Source of the DNA: Henckelia pumila
Taxonomy: Eukaryota > Streptophyta > Magnoliopsida > Lamiales > Gesneriaceae
Length of the DNA stretch: 64,000 nt
NCBI RefSeq assembly: GCF_033568475.1
Contig: NC_133123.1
Coordinates: forward strand, 150,985,753 to 151,049,752
Reading direction: 5' to 3'
The notes under the pieces were generated by a model that saw nothing but the letters and a program-made list of their open reading frames with translations, was not told the origin of the DNA and ran no database searches. The position numbers and the translations under genes are program-made. This document shows, piece by piece, positions 35,953 through 46,448 of this stretch (within the stretch, counting starts at the first letter, position 1; each line of letters starts with the position of its first letter).

Positions 35953-36426
35953 GGGTTTTTTATTAAATTAATATAAAATTAATAAAATGTAATTAAAATA
36001 TTGCATTCTGTAAAAATGGACCAAACTAGTACAATCCGGGACAGTCTGTCCCGGATTCATCAGAGACCTGACAGGTCTCTGATGAATCCGGGACAGACTG
36101 TCCAGGATTCATATTTACATATATATTATATATATTAAAAAAACTATAGGCCCAAAAAAAATCGGCTGGACCAAAAATTATCGGTCCAGCCGATTTTTTT
36201 TAAAATAAATTAAGTAAATAAGCTGTCTTATCGGTCAAAAAGGACCGATAAGACAGCTCTCTGAATCTGAAGCAGGCTGCTTCGGATTCAGAGATTTACG
36301 TGAATCAATGCTACACGGACTCAACAGACTTAATTATTTATGCATATATTTGTGTTCAATGTATTTCTCCTTCCCATTTCATTTCATTCCCATAAATATT
36401 TGAATTCCTCTTGCATTTTTTTCATG
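35953..36426 (+). repeat. Left terminal inverted repeat of the MULE
   Basis: About 474 bp, matching the inverse of 45822-46294 with only scattered differences. It contains a run of palindromes: a 77-bp cruciform-like palindrome at 36033-36109 made of AATCCGGGACAG and CATCAGAGACCT arms; ATCGGCTGGACC pairing across 36158-36197; GCTGTCTTATCGGTC pairing across 36221-36258; and CTCTGAATC plus GAAGCAG pairing across 36259-36293. Confidence 0.9.
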
Positions 36427-38282
36427 CTTCCTTCGCCATTGTTAAAGGTAACCGGTTATGTTTATATTCATTATTTAATTTATTGTTTTAGATTTCTTTT
36501 GTTATGATATTTTTATTTAGTTGATATTTTGTTCTAATTTTTTAAAAATATTGTCAGATTATAATTTAATTGAACGGTTGATCTTGCTTTCGTACACAAT
36601 TAACAGGTAATTATCATAATTTTCTTACAATTCTATTATTGTTTAATTTTTGTGGAATATAATATTTAAAATAAATTTAATTTAGTTAAAAGTTTTTTTT
36701 CGTATTTTATACTTAAATTATTGATGAATTATACACAATTAATTTGTATTTATGTACTTATTTTAAGAATAGAGTAATAAATTAATTTATTTTAAAATTA
36801 TAAGCACGCAATTTTTTATTTTTTTTTATTAATTAGTGTGATTACATTGGATTGATTGTATGGCATTGCCTGAGTTTAGATCAGACTGTTATTGTTTATC
36901 GTGCGTGATCTCTACAATTATGCTACTTTCCCCAAGTAATGTCTTTTCCTCTCTTCGATATTATATTGTTTAGATTCATTAAAAATTGTATATACCCAAT
37001 CCACATTATCATCCTTATTTATGAAAAATCTTACATATAATATTCCAATATAGCGAATTTAATATATTAATTTAAATGAAGATTGTCTTAATAACTAACT
37101 AAATAAAAAATAATTTTCAAAATTTTTAAATAAAAAAATAGAATATTAGATACAATTGTGAGTTAATAGCAAACTAAAAATACATAATTAAATCTATTTA
37201 AGAAAAATTAGTATGTAAATAAAACTTCATGTTAAAATAAGTTGTAAGTATTCCGTAATGATTTTTTGAAAGAGTATATTTCCAATAGTAAAGAATAAAA
37301 ATGCCTAATTATTATTATATCAATTAAGTATATATATACGAATTAATTGTTTGAATTTAAGAATAAAATATATTATTATACAATTAATAATTTTGAATGT
37401 TAATAATAATTATTTCGACAAAGAATTTTTGAAAATAATTAAAATTTCTGAAAAAAAATTATAGTACAAATGTAAATATGATATTTATTATTAAATTTTT
37501 ACTAATTTTAATTTCCTAACCCCAAAGTTTAAGTAAAATAATAATTAAAATATATAAAACAATTAAATTTAATAATAATATAAATATGTATTTATTGTAA
37601 TAATTAAATATTTAATGTTAAATAAAGTTAGTAACGAGTACAATATTATTGTTAAATAAATAATATATTATAATGATCAATAATAATAAAAATATGGTGA
37701 ATAATAATTACAGTAACTATAATCTTAGTTATATTATAAATCAAAATTAGTTATTATTGAATTTGTTGAAATTTTAATATTTAAAATTAAAATTAAAGAG
37801 TATTTTTGGAAATAAATAATTTGTCAAGTTTTTTTTCATTGGTTTTTTTTTTATTTCTCTTAGCCTCGTTTAAATTTGAGTTCATCTTCATTTTAAAAAG
37901 AAATTAAACTGAAATGAACTATTATCATATATATGAAATTTATATTGAAACTGAATATAATCTTGGTGAACATAATTTATAATTTTAGTGAAATTAATTT
38001 ATAATCTTAGACAAAAATCATTAGTAGGCATGAATTTGTGTATATATTTTTTTAGTAATTCAAGTTTATAATATTTTTTCACATATTATCAGTCGAATCA
38101 CAAATAATAGAAATGATGGATTATTATTATACCAATTTATTCACCTTTAACTAACACAATCAACAACATATTATTTGCTACAAAGAAAAATTTCATAAAT
38201 GCAAAAGTTTTTATTATTCTCATCAGTTATATTTGGATATTAAAATTAATATAGCTTATATCCATATTTTATTAATTGCAGG
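36427..38282. other. AT-rich interior of the MULE before the PMD gene
   Basis: No coding sequence is recognised. It presumably contains the PMD promoter and leader, and possibly non-coding leader exons. Confidence 0.55.
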
Positions 38283-40509
38283 ATGACCGAAAATGTAGAT
38301 AATGTGTTGTACTTACAAAATGGACATATTTCGAATAATATCAATGCCGAGAATATGGATTCACTAATACTTCCACGTCGTTCCGATCGTTCTCTATGGG
38401 CATTGTATAATGAAGGAATTCACCATCGTGTTCGTCAATGTTTGGCGCACATGGGTTTTATGGTATCTTACAGTGTGGACCAATAAAATATTATGATCAT
38501 CACTTGCTTACAGCCATGGTAGAGAGATGGCATCGAGAAACCCATACGTTCCACCTTCCAGTAGGTGAGACCACGATAACCCTACAAGATGTCGCAATGA
38601 TTTGGGGTTTAAATATCGATGGCATTCCCGTCACCGGTGTAGATACCGCGTACAGTAAAAATGAGTTGCAACAACGTTGTTTATATTGGTTGGGTTTCAT
38701 GCCCGGTGATAATAAAATCAAAGGTGGCCACCTTTCCCTCGGCGCTATACGAAAGCACTGTCTTGATCATATGATTCAGGATGACAGCACAGATGACGAC
38801 GTGGCAAAATATTCTCGTTGTGTGGCATTACTGATTATCGGTGGATGTATGTTTCCGGACTCAGAAAGTTCTGCTGTAAAGCTTATGTATCTACCATTTC
38901 TTCAGGACATCGATAGAGTGAATACATATAGCTGGGGTTCGGCTGTATTGGCTTATCTTTACCGAGAGTTATGCAACACATCCATGGAGTCAAAGAACGG
39001 TCTATGTGGGCCTATCCAAATACTTCAGGTACAATTACACTAATATAAAATTAATATATGTTGTGGTTAATTTTTTTATGAGAAGTTGATATTTTATATC
39101 GTTACAGATTTGGGTGTGGTCACGGATTACACTTCTGACTCCGGATATGGTACAACAAAGTCATCTGGCATCGGAGCAAGTTGCCGATGTGCTTCAGGGA
39201 TTACCGTTCCCACCTTATGGCGCAAAGTATTTTTCATAAACACTTACTATTTAATAAGATTCTATTATTTCTTATTAATGTCCTATAATGTCTGCTTATT
39301 CATATCATAGGTGGAAGCGTGGGTTTTCATGGGTGCACACTGTGCGTCATTCTGTTCGTATAATGAGAGATATGCTTGATAGGATGATAGACGGACAGGT
39401 AAAATTTTTCACAACATCTATAACTATAAAAATATTTTATATATTGTTTTATGATAAGCATGTTAATATTTTTACTTTAATTTTTTGGCAGTTTAAATGG
39501 ACTGTATATGATATGGAGTCACCAGAGTTGTCTATTTACCTAGAGGGAAATAGAAATCTCCTTTGTCGGTCTGCATGTCCACTGATAAATTTTGATATTG
39601 TTGAAATTCATCGACCAGAGAGATGTCTTCGACAATTTGGGATGCGTCAGGGTATTCCCCCACCCGCCACGAACTACGACATATTTCATAAATTAACACG
39701 TCAAGGGCGACCCAATTACGATTGGGCCGCCTTTCACAAACAGTTTGTGGATATGTGGACTGATAGATATAATTTTGTCATGAACGGGGAATTTATCATA
39801 CCTGGTACACCTGACACCACATTGGAGTATATTGGTTGGTACCGACGTATTTCTCATATTTTCGTATCTCCGACGCAAGTACCTGCGACTATGGTTGGAT
39901 ATCATCCCATAGATGGAAGATATCGACAATCTTTTGTAAGATGTGTTACACTTATTTTTTTTATTTTATTAAAGTTGAAAAACTTGAGATAAATGTTAAC
40001 ATGCTCATTCTATTATTTTGCTTATCATGTAGGAACAACAATATCAGGGACAAGAACATGCATTTATGTCGCAACCTCCAAGATGGACACAAAATGAGGG
40101 TGAGGCCGGAACTTCTACGACAAATCATCCTAGGTGCACACAAAATTATGGGGATCCCGGACCTTCGACAACAAACACTACATTCTATACTCCGCCTATG
40201 GTCTCGAGTTTTGGAGGATATGATCATGACTTCCACACCCCATATGCTGGTAGTTTTACACAACTCCTACAAAGTGACTTCCAGCCATTTATGCATAATA
40301 TACGCCCTCGATTAAATGTATCACCGATCCCATTTCAAGAATATTCTGATATACCAATAACTGAGATGAATATGAGCACGGTTGGTCCCAGCACAACTCC
40401 TGCACAACCTCGGACGGAGGGAGACGAGGAGGAGAGGTATGGTCGTGGTCATAGAATAATTGTAAGACCTAGATGCGGCACTGGTGGTCACCGTTATCAT
40501 CATCATTGA
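38283..40509 (+). CDS. Plant-mobile-domain (MAIN-like) protein gene inside the MULE, 5 exons
   Basis: Related to the MAIN/MAIL1 family (plant mobile domain, often annotated as aminotransferase-like or PP7 long-form homologue). Host members act in the nucleus in transposon silencing and gene expression; what transposon-borne copies do is not known. Exons by GT-AG: 38283-39028, 39108-39226, 39311-39398, 39492-39935, 40033-40509. Recognisable PMD text: RSLWALYNEGIHHRV, HLLTAMVERWHRETHTFHLP, GETTITLQDVAMIWGLNIDG, KCHxD-less middle, then HSVRIMRDMLDRMIDGQ, FKWTVYDM and RPERCLRQFGMRQGIPPP. The C-terminal exon is low-complexity, rich in T, P, S and H. One apparent frameshift lies in exon 1 near 38455 (AHMGF read in one frame, HGFYGILQCGP in the next), as if one T of a T-run were missing. 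Otherwise complete. Confidence 0.82.
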
Positions 40510-40635
40510 CAGTTCTGTATTTTGTTTCCATGTACATATAAAAATATTCATGTTCCCAAAATATATTGTTTCTATATTTTGGTTTTTTACGGTATACATT
40601 TTTTTAATACTCATTTACATACGAAAAAAATTAAT

Positions 40636-40875
40636 AGTTTCATATGTGCATCAAAAACTATATATATTTTAAAAAATTAATAGTTTCATATGTGCATCAA
40701 AAACTAAATAATTAATAGATTTCAAAATATTATATTTCAAAGACAATAATACAAAACACTTAAAAACCAAAAAAAAAAAAATAAGTTTCATATGTGCATC
40801 AAAAACTATATATATTTTACATATATACATATGAAAAATAAGTAGGGCCAATACAATAATACAAAACACTTAAAA
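40636..40875. repeat. Short repeats between the convergent MULE genes
   Basis: The unit GTTTCATATGTGCATCAAAA appears at about 40636, 40681 and 40786, and CAATAATACAAAACACTTAA at about 40743 and 40852. They sit in the roughly 585-bp gap between the PMD stop and the transposase stop, where both transcripts must end. Confidence 0.75.
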
Positions 40876-41095
40876 AAAACAAATTAAAAGACAAAGAACT
40901 TATATTTCAGAGCATAAATTGAGAATCCGTAGGTTTCATATCCTCAAAATGATCCTGTCAAGTGTCACCTACATGTAATGAGAACAAGAAAAAACATTAA
41001 GATCTCATGTTAAATTACATGGTGAGGAGTGATAAATATTAAATTAGTGTATCATCGAATTAAAAGAAACATAGGATATCATTATAGATCTCATG

Positions 41096-43804
41096 TTACC
41101 TTCGTCTCTCTCTGCCAGAAGATTGATCCATCTCATTTCTAATGCGGGTCGTGGTATCTCTACCAGCTCTTCTCCTCTCTCGTCGAACTGGATTGTGTTG
41201 TAATTGGAATGTCGGTGCTTCCCAATATTGTTCATCATGTACAGGGTAGAATCTACCATCATAAGTGTTCACATATTCGCTAAGATCGTACCATGGTTGT
41301 ACGAGCTGTGAAGGATCTAGTCCAAACCATTTTGATGCACAGATGACATGTGAACAAGGGATTCCAAATATTGTTGTCTTCCCGCATGTGCAATCACGAG
41401 TAGAAATCTTAACAACTTGCATGTGATGTTGACTCCCCGGTCTTGCTCCCGTTGCAACGGATGCTGTCTGATCCCTTTGGTCAAATTGTACAACCCTGTG
41501 TTCAATTGACTTTCTCGACCACTTCCCAAATTTTTCGCAAGCATAATCAGTCCAAGGTTGATGTTTTTCCATCATTTTCTGACTTCGGCTCCTTCTTTGT
41601 ATGAAATATTGCACGCATCGCTGTAAAGTCAATTCTACTATTGCGATAATAGGAAGACGTCGAGCCCCTTTCAATACACTTTTTATACACTCAGACATAT
41701 TTGTCGTCATGATCCCTCGCCTCCATCCACCATCATGAGCAAATGTCCATTTCTCTTTGGGGATGTTAGACAAATAATTGAAAGCAACTACATTTTTTGA
41801 TTTGATTGCTTCCATTGTGGCATTGAACTTGCTTATTTGATGTTGTGTCCCTGCTTCCCAACATAAGTCCTTCAGATGAATGTTTTTGAACCTATTATTG
41901 AAATTAGAACACACGTGTCTCAAACAAAAACGATGGACACCATGTGGAGGTCTAAAGTCAGGGAGATCTTGCACCGCACTTGTTATACCCGCATGCCTAT
42001 CAGATATAAGACACACTCCTCTATAACCTCGTGTCACATGTCGTGCAACATTACTTAAGAACCAATGCCAAGACTCGTAAGTTTCTTCATCGACGAGCGC
42101 AAACGCTAGAGGCAACACCTGGTTATTAGCATCCAAAGTCACTGCAATGAGTAGTTTGTGCTTGTATTTCGTATATAGATGTGTGCCATCAACACTGATT
42201 ATTCTGCGACAATGCTGGAATCCATCTATACATGGCTTGAAGGCCCAAAATACAAAGTTCAAAACTTTATGGGAATGCTCATTTTGGCGAAGGTGCTTCT
42301 ACTCTATAATAGTTCCTGGATTATACTTGGACAAAGCACCCATATATCTAGGAAGCAATGAAACAGAGCTTTCCCATGTACCATATACGATCTCAACTGC
42401 ACGCTTCAAACTCTTCCATGCCTTAGCATATGATATATCATACCCATATTTTCCTTTGATACTCTCTCGAACATATTTGATCTCATATGCAGGATCACAA
42501 CGTACAATTCCAAAAAGTGTGTTTGCCACCATATTTATGTCAAGGTTGTGGTGATCTATACCCACTTGACTAGAAATGCATGTATGATCCCCACCATACT
42601 TCGTTATCATGAAAAACCTTATATTCTGTTTGAATGATGCTCGAAGTCCCCAACCACAATTTCCTCCTTCAGAAAAGTTCTTACACTTGATCTTCCATAT
42701 TGTTGGAGAACTTTGGACAACAACATATTCACGTCTTGCAATTCGAACAGAAAAATCCTTCACAGATGTTATTAATTCAGCTTTGTTCTTGAAAACCATT
42801 TTCACACAAAGTGCAGGCCTTTCAGGGTCGTAAAACTTAGTCCGCGATCTAGATGATAACCCAAATGAATCTGGAATTTGTTCATCATAAACTGTGTTGA
42901 AAAATTGAGGTATTTTGCGCATAACAGGACCATCTTGAGGAATGTTCTGTGCAATTGTTTCCCCACCATAGTTTGGGGCATGCGACGACGTGCCCTCGCC
43001 CTGATGTGTATTCATGAATAGGGCGTCGTCTTCACATAGTGTGTTGTCATGGTCATCTTCTTCCCCATCATTTGATGCAACATCAGGCTCACTATCACTA
43101 CTCATTACATTGTGAGAACTATCCGCAAACGGATCATGTGCCTCTGTAATATTTCCTGCAATTGCATCTGACATATTTGTTCCCCTAATCATGGGCCCTC
43201 TTGCGACATCTTGTTGTGTGGGATTCGTGAGATGATGATCCCAAGGCCGTGAATTCAAACCCCATGATAGTGTTTCGTGTTGGACCCATCCGTGATCTTC
43301 TTCTGTGGGAACCATGATATGATGATCCCATATGCAAGTATCAATTCCAGAATACGGTTGCGTACCTGCATCATCAATGTGGCGTGTAGAAGTTTGTGGC
43401 TGATCATTGAAATCTATTGTGCTCAAACCTTGTGTTATCCCTGGCATGAACGACTCATGATCACAACTTCTTACGTCGTAAGATACTGGAGATGATTCAA
43501 CATACAGGTAGAAGCAATGTAGTGCCGGTGAATCAAACATGAATTGTAAACTATCATCATCTGTGATGTACACATGCTCTTCAATATGACGAGACATCAC
43601 GTCGTAAGAATATTTTGTCGACAGTTTAATAGTGAATTGAGATGGGTCGATTAGTAGGAGGCGCTGCACCTCATTCACCAGTTGAGAAAATGTAATAGAA
43701 CGTGGGATTTTCATTGGCCTACTTGCTGGTATGCTATATCCGACCCTCTCATTCTGGACAATGACATAACCACCTACGTAGAGTAATGCACTAACAACAT
43801 CCAT
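41096..43804 (-). CDS. MURA-type Mutator transposase with one in-frame stop
   Basis: Transposase of the surrounding element, about 901 residues. The N-terminal region (MDVVSALLYVGGYVIV) resembles the PB1-like lead of plant MULE transposases. The MuDR DNA-binding region follows (VFKNKAELITSVKDFSVRIAR; WKIKC; GDHTC). The DDE catalytic core has IISVDGTHLYTKYKHKLL, CLISDRHAGI and an E in the NMSE context. A SWIM zinc finger (CTCGKTTIFGIPCSHVICA) and an Arg-rich tail follow. A single TAG codon near 42299 interrupts one otherwise continuous frame (GTIIE-stop-KHLRQNE); related proteins commonly have Trp there, so TGG to TAG is the likely change. The Met at 43804 directly follows a possible splice acceptor (AATACAG), so an upstream non-coding exon is possible. 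Confidence 0.85.
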
Positions 43805-43819
43805 TTCTGTATTAAACAA

Positions 43820-45530
43820 AAAAAATATACGATATCAACATTCTTTAAAAAAAACTATTATAATAATAAAAAAAAAACGTTCATTTAAAAAAATTTAAAT
43901 GATAAATTTTATAAGACCATTGATATTTATACTCTATTTTTTGTTTAATAAATTCCATATTCAATTCTTATAACATATATTGCTAATTATACACTTGATT
44001 ATTCTATTTCTACTTCGAGAACATACAATAATGATGAAATCATGGAATATTTGATTTATCTCTAAAAGTTTAATGTGTGATGATAAATTTCATAATTTCA
44101 ATTAAATATATTGTGAATAATATTTAACATAATAACTATTTTATAAATTTTATTTTGTTTAAATAAATTAATGTCTTTTATATCAGATAACATGATTACT
44201 TAAAAAATTATTTTTAAAATTTCGAAAAAAAATATTATTGCCATAAGATAAGATATTGGAATATGAAACTTAAATATAAGTTACTGGGAAAACTAAAATA
44301 ATAAAATATTAAAATCAGAAAAAGTAATAAATCGGTTAGAAAAGAAAAAAAAAAGGTAACGATACTTTAATGACTAATGTAGTTTTTATTTCTAAATATT
44401 TAAATATTTTTATAAAAACTTTTTAACGGACTAACTTTAGGAATTAAGATAACAAAACTACTCAAAATAGAATAATGAATGACAGTGTATTATTGGTAAT
44501 ATATATTATAAAATTTAAAGATTCTATTCAACAAAAATTAGAGTACAAATATTACTCTCTATTTTATAAATAGATTATCTAAATATTTCATAAGCAATAT
44601 ATCCTCTATAATTTCTGTAATTATCTATAATAATTACAGTTAGTCTCGTCATCTTAATTATCAAAGTAATAATATAATTTATTAATATAATATTACATTC
44701 AAACTGTAAAATAGAGTATTTATTTTTATTATTTCAAAATATGTTGTGAATATATAATCATAGCTTCAAGTATGAATTAAATAATATAGATGACATTGCG
44801 GATGATTTCATTACCAATAAAACAAAAATCTAAAATGAAACTAATTAAAATTATTTATTTCTAGGTATGAAAATTGATAAAATATTTTGAATAAATTACA
44901 GATAATCAATTTCACCGTAATGTTCATTAAGATTATAGTTCATTTCACAAGAAAAAAAATCACAGATTATACAAAAAAACAAAATAAATCCTCATTCTCG
45001 AAAAATAAATAAAATCAAATAAAAAATGTGTGACTATAATTTTAAAATTAATTAATTAATTACTATTTCGTAAAATAATTAAATAAAATAAGATTTATCA
45101 ATACTTTAAGCATAAAATAGATTGCAAAAAAAAAAAAGCATAAAATACGTAAAGATAACTTTTAACAAAATTAAATTTATTTTAAATATTATATTCTACC
45201 AAAATTAACCGATAATATAATTATTAAATAATAATAACGATAATTACCTGTTAACTGCGTATGAAGACAAGATCAACAGTCGAATTAAACTATAATCTGT
45301 CAATAAAAAAATAAAAATATCAACCCCAAAAAAATTTAATAAAATAAAAATTAAACATAGACACTTACTTACCTTTAACAAAAACGAAGAAAGCTGGAGC
45401 AAAAATACGAACAAATTCGAATATATAAAGGAATGGAGGAATGAAAATAATAGAATTGAGATATACACACGTGAATCAATAGTGAATCAATAATTCACAA
45501 CCCATAATCAATAAAGACATTTGAACCCGT
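43820..45530. other. AT-rich interior of the MULE upstream of the transposase
   Basis: No protein-coding sequence is recognised. It probably contains the transposase promoter. Very AT-rich with many short homopolymers. Confidence 0.55.
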
Positions 45531-45539
45531 GAATCAATA

Positions 45540-45821
45540 ACCACGACCAAAGTGCGGGAATCAAGGTGCTTTTTGAATCCGGAGCAGACTGCTCAGGATT
45601 CAAAAAGTAATCTGGCCAAGTTTGACCAGATTTATCTTTCTTACTTTATTTAAAAAAAATAATCGGTTGGACCGATAATTTTTTGTCAAGCCGATTTTAT
45701 TTGAGTCGATCGTTTATTTTTTTAATATATAAATATGAATCCTAGACAGTTTGGTCAATTTCTCCAGAATGCAATATTTTAATTAAATTTTATTAATTTT
45801 ATATTAATTTAATAAAAACCC
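45540..45821 (-). repeat. Second, diverged TIR copy inside the right end of the MULE
   Basis: Read on the minus strand it begins GGGGTTTTTATTAAATTAAT and continues like the outer terminal repeat (AAAATATTGCATTCTG, GGATTCATATTTA, ATTATCGGTCCA), but it is clearly diverged. It has its own palindromes: TTGAATCC/GGATTCAA with GAGCAG/CTGCTC arms, and AATCTGGTC against GGCCAGATT. It directly adjoins the outer TIR in tandem. Confidence 0.8.
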
Positions 45822-46294
45822 CATGAAAAAAATGCAAGAGGAATTCAAATAGTTATGGGAATGAAATGAAATGGGAAGGAGAAATACATTGAACACAAAT
45901 ATATGCATAAATAATTAAGTCTGTTGAGTCCGTGTAGCATTGATTCGCGTGAATCTCTGAATCCGAAGCAGCCTGCTTCAGATTCAGAGAGCTGTCTTAT
46001 CGGTCCTTTTTGACCGATAAGACAGATTATTTACTTAATTTATTTTAAAAAAAATCGGCTGGAACGATAATTTTTGGTCCAGCCGATTTTTTTTGGGCCT
46101 ATCGTTTTTTTTAATATATAATATATATGTAAATATGAATCCTGGACAGTCTGTTCCGGATTCATCAGAGACCTGTCAGATCTCTGATGAATCCGGGACA
46201 GACTGTCCCGGATTGTACTAGTTTGGACAATTTTTACAGAATGCAATATTTTAATTACATTTTATTAATTTTATATTAATTTAATAAAAAACCC
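45822..46294 (-). repeat. Right terminal inverted repeat of the MULE
   Basis: 473 bp, the inverse of 35953-36426, including the same set of hairpins. It ends at CCC, immediately followed by the target duplication. Confidence 0.9.
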
Positions 46295-46303
46295 TCGTAT
46301 CAA
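46295..46303. repeat. Right target duplication of the MULE
   Basis: TCGTATCAA, identical to 35944-35952. Confidence 0.9.
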
Positions 46304-46448
46304 TGTATGAAACGCCAATGTGGTTAGAATCATATTTTATTTTTTTAATAAAGATTAATTAATTAAAGGATTAGTCAAAGCAGTCAACCATATGTCATCT
46401 ACTTGTATTTTCAAGAAAATGTGCGTCTCTCATTTCTACTTGGCCCCC

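Larger units (their letters stand above)
35953..46294. mobile_element. Mutator-like DNA transposon with transposase and plant-mobile-domain gene
   Basis: A 10,342-bp element bounded by identical 9-bp target duplications and by about 474-bp terminal inverted repeats beginning GGGTTTTTTATTAAATTAAT. It carries two convergent genes: a plant-mobile-domain (PMD) gene on the plus strand (38283-40509) and a MURA-type transposase on the minus strand (41096-43804). PMD genes are known passengers of plant Mutator-like and other elements. The TIRs are nearly identical and the TSD is perfect, which argues for recent insertion. Each gene shows one apparent lesion, so the copy may not be autonomous but could be moved in trans. 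It sits between NLR1 and NLR2, ending 155 bp before the NLR2 start. Confidence 0.93.

Noticed and set aside
36033-36293. CRISPR-like or microRNA-precursor reading of the hairpin chain
   Set aside because: It is a plant nuclear context and the palindromes lie in both TIRs of a transposon, so they are element-end structures. A microRNA role would need small-RNA data.
41860-42554. Plus-strand open frames across the MULE transposase
   Set aside because: They are antisense shadows of the transposase frame and encode nothing recognisable.
46392-46448. Upstream in-frame Met of NLR2
   Set aside because: The 19 extra residues are not shared with NLR1, and the equivalent upstream DNA in NLR3 is not in the same reading, so the MAAYAALL start is preferred.
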